64,000 bases of DNA from Gliomastix tumulicola (Eukaryota > Ascomycota > Sordariomycetes > Hypocreales > Bionectriaceae): the NCBI GenBank assembly GCA_001599755.1, contig BCHX01000006.1, positions 1,475,336 through 1,539,335 of the forward strand. The letters are read 5' to 3'. The notes under the pieces were generated by a model. The model was given only the letters and a program-made list of their open reading frames with translations. It was not told where the DNA came from and did no database searches. Below are positions 54,578-64,000 of the stretch, in pieces. Position 1 is the stretch's first letter. Every line of letters starts with the position of its first letter. A program made the position numbers and the translations under genes.

Positions 54578-55930
54578 CTACAGGAGCTCGTCGGAACCGC
54601 TGGCGACGCTCATCTCGATGGCCTCGAGCACGTCGCTCTCGGAGAAGACGGGGCCCTGGCCGTCGCAGACGGCGCGCGTCCGGAGGTGCTCGCTGACGCT
54701 GCCGATGTCGACGAGGCCGCGCTTGAAGAGCTCGTGGTTGATGATGAAGTCCCAGGAGGCGCCGGCGGCGAGCAGGCGCTGGCCGTCCTTGGCGTAGGCG
54801 ACGCGGTGGGAGAAGGACTTGTTGTCGTGGCCGGCGAGGACGGACGAGGCGAAGTCGGTCGGGCTGTAGCGCATGGGGCCCGTGGTCATGGTCATGGGCT
54901 CCGGGGAGTGCGAGTGCGAGCCGAGATGCCCGTTGCTGTGGTGGCCGTTGGCGGCGTCGCGGCTGGACGTGGCCTTGAGGATCTCGTTCTCGGTCGTCAT
55001 CTTCTGGAGGTCCCGCTTGAGGCGCTCGTTCTCGAGAGAGGCCTGCTGCTGCGCGGCCTCGAGGTCGGCGAGCTTGGCCTCGAGGTCCTTGACGTGCTTC
55101 TCTTTCCTCTCGCGGAACGCCCGTTGCCTGCATGCGATCCAATGTCAGTCTCTCTGTTCTCCTGGCCTGGACTTGTAAGGGGTTGTATAACATACGCAGC
55201 ACGGTTCTGGGCCTTGCGCTTGGACTGGGCGGGCGTCAGGTTGTCCTCCTCGGAGCCGCGGCTGTTCCCGTTGGTGTCGTCGGCCTCAGACTTGGCGTGG
55301 GCGAGGATGTCGCTGGGAATATGGCCCACGCTGCCGTAGTGGCCATGGCCCGGGTACGAGGGCGGGTTGTACGAGCCCTGGGAGGGAGGCGTCGGGGGCC
55401 CAGTGTGGCCGACGAAGCCGGCCTGGGACGAGTGCTGCTGCGGGTGGAAGCCCTGGGCGAAGTCGAAGCCCGGGAAGCCCTCGCTGACGGAGACGCTGTC
55501 GTAGGTGTCCTGCAGGTAGAGGAACGGGTTAGCCTGGGTCTGGCCGTCCATTGCTGCGTTTCTGCTGCTTGCGGCTGCTGGCTGCTGGCTGGCTGCTGGC
55601 TGGCGAGAGGGTGCAATTGCAAATGTGTAAATGGCTCTGGGCAGGTCGCAGTGGTAATGGTATAGCAGGTGAAGTAATGCAGTAATGGGAATGGGAATTA
55701 TAATGGACTCGAAGTGGAGGGATGTGCCAGCCTAAAAGGCGGGGTCCTTTTTTTGCGCTCTAGGCGCTGGGACAGGGCGGGATTGGGATGGGACTAACTG
55801 GAGGGGAGTTGGTGTAGCCGTCTGAGTGGGCAGACTGCGACGTCGAGGGCGTCAGAGGCGGCACGGGCATGAACTGGTGGAAGCCGTGGTGGTGAGGCCC
55901 GGGGAAGGCGAATTGTCCCGTGAAATCCAT
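54578..55930 (-). CDS. Yap-type (AP-1-like) bZIP transcription factor
   Basis: Nuclear DNA-binding regulator. Well-supported exons on the minus strand are up to 55196 (including ATG 55551) and 55127-54578. The basic region is KRKAQNRAAQRAFRERKEKH, with QNRAAQRAFRER the Yap family signature, formed across the 68-nt intron. A leucine-zipper stretch follows (LEAKLADLEAAQQQ, LENERLKRDLQKM). The conserved C-terminus runs from FIINHELFKRGLVDIGSV through CDGQGPVFSESDVLEAI and contains one cysteine. From ATG 55551 the protein is 301 aa. A first coding exon at 55930-55799 (MDFTGQFAFPGPHHHGF, 44 codons, ending YTNSPP) fits the N-terminus of this family. It would use donor GTTAGT and an acceptor in a CAG-rich run at about 55552-55600. 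Yap factors usually act in oxidative or metal stress; this one's targets are unknown. Confidence 0.85.
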
Positions 55931-56805
55931 CTTGTGTTGTCTGGTCTGGATCCGCGAGGACGGCGGGTGGCTTGTGGTGTTGTGTATCGTGGGTGTGTAA
56001 AGCAATGCCTCTGGGAGACGTCGACGCCAATGCTTGGTACCGCTTCGGGGGTTGGGGAGGGAGGGAGAGCAGGCAATTGGTGATGTGGTGTTGTGCTGGC
56101 ACGAGTGTGTTGTTGAAGGTGTGTCGAAGTGCAGTGAAGGCAAGGCAAGGCAAGGCGAGGCGAGGCTGTATGCTTGGCTTGGGAGACGGACGACTGACGG
56201 TGGTTGATGCTGATGCTGATGTTGATGTTGATATTCCCAGAACGAGTTGGTATGGTATCAAGCAGGACTAATGTAAGTAGTAGTAGTCGAAGCAAAGATT
56301 GATGACTGAGCTTGATATGGTAGTAATCAAATTGGAGAGAAGGGGAAGAGGGAAGAAGAAGAGAAGAAAAAGCAGAGTCGGAGGACGGGCAGGAGTAGAT
56401 GTAGTAGGCCGGGCAGGGCTCCTTGAAGCGGAAATGGGAAATCCAAACCAATCCAGCGCAATGGCATGAAATAAACGAATGATACACAGCAGGTGGCAGG
56501 TGGTGTATCGGATCGGAGGTATTGCATCGCTGCCGTAACCGCAAGCGCACGTCAGGGCAGGCCTACCTACTCAATACCTGAGCGACCTACGTAGTCAAGG
56601 CTCAGCCTTGGTTGTGCCTTACTAAGGACACCCGCACCCGCCCCGGGATGCCCACGCCCCGTGTGCGTGCATGCGTCTAAGATGCATGCTGAGGGTTGCT
56701 TCAGACGACGAGGCAGGCCAACGGGTGGATTGCTGCATGTCCCACATCAACGTTGGGGTGTATGGAAATACTCATGGCGTACGGTATGGCATTTTGGATT
56801 CTGGA

Positions 56806-56827
56806 GGGGGGGGGGGGGGGGGGGGGG
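56806..56827 (+). repeat. G22 homopolymer
   Basis: Twenty-two consecutive G bases in gene-free DNA. The exact length may be uncertain. Confidence 0.8.
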
Positions 56828-58841
56828 AAGGTGGAATGTACAGGGCATGCTGCTGTTGAGAAGAAGCAGAGACAGACAGGGCGCGGATGGATCACCCGGA
56901 GCTTGGCTGCCATTGGGTGGCGTCAGTCTTTCTGAAGTGTCGATGGGTTGCCAGCGGGCTCAGGGGACGACGATCGGGGGGGATCAGAGAAAGAGAGAGA
57001 GGGAGAGAGAGAGAGAGAGAAAGGGAGGGCGTGGGACGAGAGACGGTCCAGTCAGTCCATACGCAATGACGACCTGAGGGTGGATGGAACAGGTAGGGCA
57101 TGGATACTACTAGTGAAGCGCATGGGTGGCATGGGGGATAATAGGATGGGGAAACCGGAATGGGGTTCCCAAATGCGAGTGTGTGCCCAGTGCTTGACAG
57201 CGGTGGTGGGTGGTCATGGTGGCTGCCAGCAGGCCTACAACATGCTGCTGCACGGCGTCATGTGAATGGTGGCTCTGGCTGCTTTGCCTCTTGACGCTGT
57301 TCTCATCCATCCTGCATCCCTGCCGCGTTGCCTGCTGGGTTGCCAGTTCTGGCTTGTTGCGGTTTGGGCATTTCCGTGGAGATGGGAGATCGGGAATCGC
57401 TGCCAAACCGCATTTTCACATTTCTACCTATTATCTCACCGCCAGTGGCCAATTGCGGCCCGTGCTACAGTGGCTGCCGCCCCCAGCCAATCACAGCGCC
57501 CCCGCCCGCACTAACAGAGCCCGCTCTGCCTGCTCTATGCCCGCTATACCTGCTATCCGACCCTCCCCGTAGCGCACGAGCGCCCTGAACCGAGCCCCAC
57601 CTTCTGCTGCGCTGCCTCGTTTTTTTCTTTCTCGCTGCCTCTCTGTCAGGCAGTCGGCTCGCCGTTCGACGCTCTGACGCACACGGGCACGACCACGGCA
57701 GGCTGGGTCACCTGGCGCGCCGACGAGGGAGGGCACGGAGCGTGTTCTTGTACTTTTCCTCAGGCCTGTCTTCGCCGTGTCGTCGAAGCCGAGCCTCCCG
57801 GATCGTGGCTGTCGCCAGCAGGTTCAACCACACACACACGCATACACACATGCACACAAACAGAGCGATGTGACACTAGGCAGTCGGCACAAACGCACCG
57901 ACCAATACGATTCAGCCATGGCAGTTTCGATCATCCGATTCAAGAAATCGATGTTCACCGTCCATCCCGTCCATCACGATCAACCACCATTACCACTGAC
58001 ACACACAAGTGCAGCACAGAGCACACGGCACGGGGGGACAGCACCCATATCCGAGAAAGAAGAAGAAAAAAACTTCGAGGAGCGAGCGGCAAAAGCACCA
58101 TCGAGATCTCTGATGACGGTGGTCCTCCAATCAGGCAAGTGACCGCTCGCCGGGATTGGCCAGCTCTGCCCATATCCATCCTGGCCGCCTTGTAAGAGCG
58201 AACCGAAGTGCAGCGTGAAAAGTGACGAACCGAAACCAAGCCAACCAACCAGACCGAAAGGCCTCTGTGTAGCCCGGGCAAACCTCGGGGCACTGGCGCG
58301 CAAGCGGCTAAAACATGCCCACAGGATGGGAAGGAGTATATACGGGTGCCATAGCCTGCTGCGTGCGCGCGCGCGCCCGTGTGGACCACCACCCATCTCA
58401 TCGTATCGAACACAAGCAGTGAATCGATCCGATCTTGGTCCAGGGATCGGTCACAGGGCCTCTTGCGGACTGCCTGACTGGAATCCTGTCGTCGTCATTC
58501 GGCGACCAACCAGCCCGCTTAAAGCCTGGCTCTCCGTTGAGTTCTTCTGTTGTTGCTGCTACTGCTGCTGCTGCCCTTCTCTCTCTGTGGACGGGGGGGA
58601 AAAAAACAGGGGACTCTTCGGTACTTGGGACGGCAAGGGACCGACCGTACTGAGGCCAAGTACTCCAGCTGGCTTGCTTGCTTCCTTTTTCCTTCGCCTG
58701 CTCCTGTTGGGTTAGGATTTTGTGATATGTGATATCTCCCTCTGCTTTTCCGCCCGTCCATGTCATCACCCAGCAGGCCGACGGGGAACAAAAAGTCACC
58801 ACTTGAAGGGGGGGGCCGTCATCCATGCATTGATTGGATTC

Positions 58842-58866
58842 GCTGCTGCAGCAGCAGCAGCAGCAG
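58842..58866 (+). repeat. CTG/CAG trinucleotide tract
   Basis: Two CTG units lead directly into six CAG units, in non-coding DNA. Confidence 0.85.
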
Positions 58867-59149
58867 ACTCGAAGGAAAAAAGTGAAGAATCCAACTCGGC
58901 CCCCGTGAGCCTAGCAAGTAAGCGCCAGCTGGCGGCGTGTAACACATCTCGAGAAACTCGCCCATCATCCGCGGATTGCCATGTGAAACTGTATCTCTAT
59001 CTACACACCCCCCCTTCTCTCCTCTCCCCCGCCCTCCGCGGAGGCTACACGATTGGCCGTGACGCAAAACGGAAGACAAGCAGGTACTTCTCACTAGCTT
59101 GACTCACTCGCAGCGGCAGAGAAAGCCAGAGGCACACACGCCCCCCCCC

Positions 59150-59244
59150 NNNNNNNNNNNNNNNNNNNNNNNNNNNNNNNNNNNNNNNNNNNNNNNNNNN
59201 NNNNNNNNNNNNNNNNNNNNNNNNNNNNNNNNNNNNNNNNNNNN
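59150..59244. other. Assembly gap (95 N)
   Basis: A run of 95 unresolved bases directly follows a C10 homopolymer. The gap size may be an estimate. Confidence 0.99.
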
Positions 59245-61132
59245 CACCCCTTTCGAAACACAATCAATCACATCGCGAATAGTATCAGAACAGCAGGACA
59301 AAAGCCAAACGCCCCTTTGAGGCCACTCGGCTGGTGGGTTTCGTTCGCCCGACCCTGCGCCGCCCGCACGCATGTTCTTGAATCTTCTGTCCTTGGTTCT
59401 ATGCTTGGTCTTTCTTATCAGGGCTGCTTCTCCGCCCCCCTCCCCCCCTCCCCCCTCCCCCCCTTGTTGGTTCGTTCGTCTACCTAGGCGGTCCTGGGTA
59501 TAATCTGAAGAATTGCGCATGGTCCGTTACCCCTCCAAGCCCCGAAACACCGATCCCACACCCAGATCAGCGATCTCTCTGATTTCCGTTTTGAGAGGAG
59601 CTGTCAGTTGGCTATGACACCATCGCACAGCTCTCTGTTCTTCTTTCTTGCGAGGACGAGGGGGCCGTCGTAAAAAAAAGAGAGAAAGTGAAAAAAAAAA
59701 CCCACCATCCAAATCCAGCGTCATCTTTGCACCACGATAATCTATTGCTGATCCGCCTCGGCCGGAGTTACGAGGGCTGTCCCACGTCACACAGCATGTC
59801 TTTCCCTGATCTCTTGCCAGCCCTTTTTTCATTCCTGAGTCACGATCTGCAGAATCCCATCCCGAGGGCCATGGGAATTCGTAGAAACAGGAGATAGACA
59901 AATCGCACTGAGACCCTACGAGAAGCTAGTCTGATGATCGTGAATAATAGAGCGAGAAGGTGATTATTATGATGCCACGCCAAGGAGGACGAACTTTCAT
60001 CCAGGGGCAGGGGAAGAAAAAAAGAAAGACCCCTTCCCATGTCCTGATTAGTCCCAAAAGTCGACTGCCCCTCTTCGCGAACAACAACAGAAAAACAATA
60101 ATGGAGGTGGGTTCTGTTGGTTTGTCTTTGCAAGCAGGGCCAGCTGTCAGTGCATGTGGTGGGATAGAGCAATATGACGGGGTTACGAGGTGCTGTATGC
60201 ATGCGCGTATGCATAGAACATGCACGTTGGGCCTGGTCTCTCTTGCGCATTTGCAGCAGGACCCCCCCCGCCGTCATGGATCACCCTGGGCCTCAGGCAT
60301 GGAAGCGCAAATGGAATGAATCCTTCTGATTCTCCGTCACGCACCGATGAACGGCAAAACACGATATCAGCAGCGACGCTGCAACACACCACCCAATACC
60401 GCGGATGATCGGCCGGTGATTGGATGGCAGGCACACCTTTTTTTTCCTGATATCTGCACGAATGACCACAGGAATGCTACCTGTCATGGCCCGCGGAGGA
60501 AGCGTGGTCCACATGATATGGATGGTAGGTATTAGATTGCTGTTGTTGCCCTTGGGTTCTTTTGGCTTCTCTCGGTCTGTCACATTCTGGATTGCCTTCC
60601 CCCCCCCTCCCCCTCCCCTCTGCAATGCAGCATTTACATCATTGTGTGCTACGAGTCATTCGCCCGTGATCTGCTGGCCGGTCCTTGATTGTCTCTGACT
60701 AGTACCTGGGTAGCTTGATAGCGGGGGGCGGGAAGATCATGCGACGAGGCTAACACCCAAGGCAGCTAAGTGAGGCAAGCTTGCTGATAACGCTATAGTT
60801 AGAGCGGCGGTGAATAGCTAAGTTGAGTTAAGCCAGGTCTAGCTAAGGGGGTGTAGGGCAGAGCCAGTTTTGGCGCAAAATGGCCAAATGGCCATGGCAG
60901 AATAAGGGGGAAGAAGAATGGGCAAAAAAAAAAGGTCAAAATGTCAAAATGTGCCGAAGCCGGGCTAGGCAAGGCAAGATGGAGGCCGGCAAGGTTTAGG
61001 CTCGGCGTGACTATCGCCGTGAATGGGATGACGGCTGCTTCTCATTGATTGAATGATGGATGGATTGAATGAGCATGGGGGATGGATGGGTGGTGTGGTC
61101 AGGCATGCCCTCCGAAAAGGCGGTCGGCAAAG

Positions 61133-61167
61133 CATGATACATGATACATGCATGATACATGATACAT
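61133..61167. repeat. ATGATAC repeat, partly palindromic
   Basis: CATGATACATGATACATG is followed at once by CATGATACATGATACAT, so the ATGATAC unit is present four times around a central ATGCAT. Confidence 0.8.
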
Positions 61168-63271
61168 TGGCGCTCACCTGACCTCCTTTTCGCTTTCCAT
61201 CCAGCCCCCGGTTCTTTTGCCTTGCATGCGGAAGGGTTGCAACCTCATGCAGGCCGGGCCTTCGAAAATGAAACCGAAGGCAAATGGAAGAAGTCGACAG
61301 CTGCAGGTTGTCGGGCGTGTGTGGGTGGGCTGGCTGGCAGGCGTCTGCTCTGCTGTTCTTGTTGCAGCCAACGGGGAAGAATCCGAGATGTGGGTGGGGT
61401 AACTCTCTGTCTCTGTCTCTGTCTCTGTGTGTGTGTCTCTGGCTGGCTCGCGATGCATCGCACCTCGAGTCCGTGTTTCCAGAGCTGGATCGACCGATCT
61501 CTTGCCTGGGGACCCACTTTGTGCCTTGGCAGGCTGTCCATGTCGCGACGAGGAGGCACACCTCGCAACCGCTGCTCGGTCTTGGTTGGCTGGCGTTGGG
61601 CGTCTAGCTGCGACTAGCGTCAGCTCGCGCACCCGTTTTCTGCCCTCTCCTCGATAGCCGGTGTGCTTGTGAAGTGTGAAATGAAATGTGCGAGAGGGTG
61701 CATGCCCGCTGTTGCATCGATGAACGAATGCCACCGGACGTCGTCGGCCGCCTCAATCAATTCTATCTATGGTTACACCCACCCCCTTCTCCTCCCTGCT
61801 CCTCCCACGCCCTAATCCACTCCCCGCCGCCCTCGGTCTCGCCGCGCTGTCACCCACCCCCTGTAGCCAGCGGAACTGCAGCTACTGGCTCCTCCTGCCG
61901 AAGAATACCCATCTGTCTGTCCACTCTGAGACATAGAGGAGGGTGAGGTAAGCATGCTCAGTCATCCATGGCACATGCAGGCAGACAGGCTGTCTCTCTC
62001 TCTCTCTCTCTCGCTGACACAGGCCCCAGCTCTCTCACAGGACACAGGCGGGCTACGTATTCCGACTTATCTGCGCTAGCATCTCACTTGTCCCATCCTG
62101 CTCGACGTCACACTGCGTGGCCCCCGGGATAATTCTCAGATTTCGTCCCCCCTTGTTCATTGTGATTAATGGCTTCTCCTCTCCCCATTTTGCTCTAAGC
62201 GACAGTGGAGAATTCTTTCTTTCTCATGTGACCGTACGGCGCATTCACATTCTGCACTAAGAGAGATGTGACTCGCAAATTATCTCTTGTCAATGAATGA
62301 AGAAACCAACAGGATAATAAGGAACCAAGAAAAATAAAATAAAATAAAAATAAAACCGGGGACCCAAGATAAACGTGCAGTTTTGGGGGTCCTGTCCCTC
62401 CTCGGTACCGGAAATCTTCAATTCAACCCCCCCAACCCCCCCTGCCCTTTTATGACTTTGATACCGCCCAATGCTCGGAGGTACGTTGTACAGAATCGCC
62501 CAACCGCGCGCACGCACGCATATGAAACCCTCAAAAAATCCAGATCCCTGCCGCCCAAGGGACCACCCTCCATGCAATAATGAACCCTTTGAATCTGGCA
62601 TCTCCTTGGCCCACGGCGGTATCGCTCCCCCTAAACGGATACGAAGGCGTCAGATTGGGTGTGTGTGTGTGTGTTGTTGAGCCCTGAATTTCCGCGGGGA
62701 TGGGCCAGACATGGCAAAAACGGCAAATGCGAGGAAGGTCGACGAAAGGGACAGAGAACACTTGACAAAGGTCCTACGATCGTTCCCATTAGCCCAGGCT
62801 CGGTTATCAGTCCCCTGCCTTTTTTCCTCGCTGCCCGCATGACGACTGGAGTCTCGACCTCTCTCTCTCTCCTCTTTCCAAGTCTGTATGCGTCAGGGGT
62901 GTATCTGACGCTCTGAGTGGCTGCTTAGCCTTGGTCCCCTTCGTTCGCCCTTTGGGGCGGAGAGAGAGACAGAGAGGGAGACAGAGAGGGAGAGACAGAA
63001 CAGCTTTCTCCGCCCCGCCCCAGCCAGACGGCGGCCGGAGAAAGACACTTCGGGGCAGGGTGAGGTAAGATTGGATGTCCTGGACGGTTGCGATGACTGG
63101 CTGGTTCGTCACGAAGCGGCGGCTTGGAGGCTAGCCGGGAGCCTTACTAGCCTGAGATTTGTCCGAGGGGTTCAGCTCCCCTCGTCGATCAACCCTCTGA
63201 GTCCCCTTCTCCATTTTTCACCCTTTGCGCTCGCTCGGCCGCCTCCGAGCTTTATCTCGGCTCAGAGGAAC

Positions 63272-63297
<26 letters not shown>
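63272..63297 (+). repeat. (GA)n microsatellite
   Basis: Thirteen GA units in non-coding DNA near the right end of the window. Confidence 0.85.
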
Positions 63298-63303
<6 letters not shown>

Positions 63304-64000
63304 CACCCTTTCCCGTTCGTTAGACTCTGCTCTAGAGTCAACCTGCTGATCTAAGCTTGAAAAATTACACCGCCCGTCTGTGCGCGCTGATTCGTCGGCT
63401 GGGCACACGAGTATGACGTATGCGGGCAGCTTGGGGGGGGGCCGCCCTTTTTCGCTACATGCTTCCATGCAGCTCTCTAATCGAGATGGCTCTGACAGCC
63501 CATATGGGCAGCCGATGGAATCGAGGGATCGTCGCCCGGTAGCTGATTCTCCGAGGGGATCGTCCAACGGGCGGCTCGCGGCCTGTCTCTCTCTCTCTTA
63601 CTCTCTCTTACTCTGTCTCGTGTGTTTCACCACCTCATCTCGGTCAGGCAACTAATAAGCATTATCTTGGCCGGACGCAGGTTTCATTAGCTAAGGCAGT
63701 CAGACGGAGCCGGTCTTGCAGGTAATTTCCATCCTAGTTTTTTTTTTCTACACACCACGTGAAACGTGACAGAAAGGTATTAAGCAGTAAGAAGAATGAA
63801 AGACAGCGGGATCCAAAGTACATCTGTTCCTCCTCCTACACGGCCGCATGAAGAAGGCGCCGCCCCTTGAAATGCAAGAAAAAAAACAGCTATGGAAAAT
63901 AAGAAGGAGAAGAAAAAAAAAAGGGAGTTCCTCCATGGCAAGGGGATCCGGAGTAGCGAGAAACCCCCCCTGCCTCCATTCCTGATGTGTGCCCCTTTGG

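Larger units (their letters stand above)
55931..59149. other. Gene-free region upstream of the bZIP gene (first part)
   Basis: It holds the bZIP promoter and leader nearest to 55931, with GGCAA/GGCGA pentamer repeats near 56139-56165 and GAT/GTT triplets at 56206-56235. Further on are a G22 run at 56806-56827, a GA-rich tract near 56990-57030 and a CTG/CAG tract at 58842-58866. No gene with consistent splicing or conserved content is seen on either strand. Confidence 0.5.
59245..64000. other. Gene-free region, second part, to the window edge
   Basis: Nearly 4.8 kb without a supported gene. It has an ATGATAC repeat at 61133-61167, CTCTGT/GTGTGT runs at 61404-61440, (TC)n at 61992-62012, (GT)n near 62659-62673 and (GA)n at 63272-63297. 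The DNA is rich in pyrimidine- and purine-only tracts, as in long fungal leaders or promoters. It may belong to a gene beyond the right edge. Confidence 0.5.

Noticed and set aside
59150..59244. The N run as part of a coding sequence
   Set aside because: Frames through it exist only because unknown bases contain no stop codons.
56000..64000. Long open frames in the right-hand region as genes
   Set aside because: They are products of low-complexity DNA, overlap on both strands and show no conserved blocks or phase-consistent splicing.
1..64000. tRNA, 5S rRNA, snoRNA and CRISPR arrays
   Set aside because: I looked by eye for B-box sequences, the fungal 5S core, C/D boxes in the ribosomal protein introns and spaced direct repeats, and saw none that fit. 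A covariance-model search could still find some.

Overview
The window is nuclear DNA of a filamentous ascomycete (Pezizomycotina, most likely a Sordariomycete). The genes carry short introns (mostly 52-140 nt) with GT..AG borders. The gene set is typical of this group: septin AspE-like, palI/Rim9, a cellular RNA-dependent RNA polymerase, a Yap-type bZIP and AIM11. Codon third positions are GC-rich. I resolve 18 protein-coding genes and give spliced exon coordinates, checked by reading-frame phase. I found no tRNA, rRNA, CRISPR array, transposon ORF or biosynthetic core gene. There is one assembly gap (59150-59244) and two single ambiguous bases (646, 14115).

Layout. 1-6 kb: ribosomal protein eL24 (+), a peroxisomal-type peroxiredoxin (-), a zinc alcohol dehydrogenase (+) and an EthD-domain protein (+). 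7.7-15.2 kb: an RGS-domain membrane protein (+), pantothenate kinase (+), mitochondrial AIM11 (-) and a 2-oxoglutarate/Fe(II) oxygenase (+). 15.5-22.4 kb: RNA-dependent RNA polymerase (-) and D-lactate dehydrogenase (cytochrome) (-). 22.4-26.3 kb: no gene. 26.3-35.0 kb: ribosomal protein eS4 (-), a two-Myb telobox protein of Tay1/Teb1 type (-), a small DUF7704-like membrane protein (+) and a TRF/Taz1-like telomere-binding protein (+). 35.9-41.4 kb: septin AspE-like (-) and an ABC1/ADCK atypical kinase (-). 43.7-55.9 kb: palI/Rim9 (+), an unrecognised protein (+), CDP-alcohol phosphotransferase (+) and a Yap-type bZIP factor (-). 55.9-64 kb: about 8 kb with no gene I can support, rich in microsatellites.

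Most neighbours are unrelated housekeeping or regulatory genes, not an operon-like pathway. Two points of organisation stand out. First, two different telomere-repeat-binding (telobox Myb) genes lie within 7 kb, and the promoter of the second carries two perfect TTAGGG units plus a 17-bp inverted repeat whose arms contain AACCCT/AGGGTT. Second, both ribosomal protein genes carry the same TCACGTGAT element about 190-200 bp upstream of their start codons. I did not find a clearly new multi-gene system; the telomere-factor locus is the most interesting candidate.
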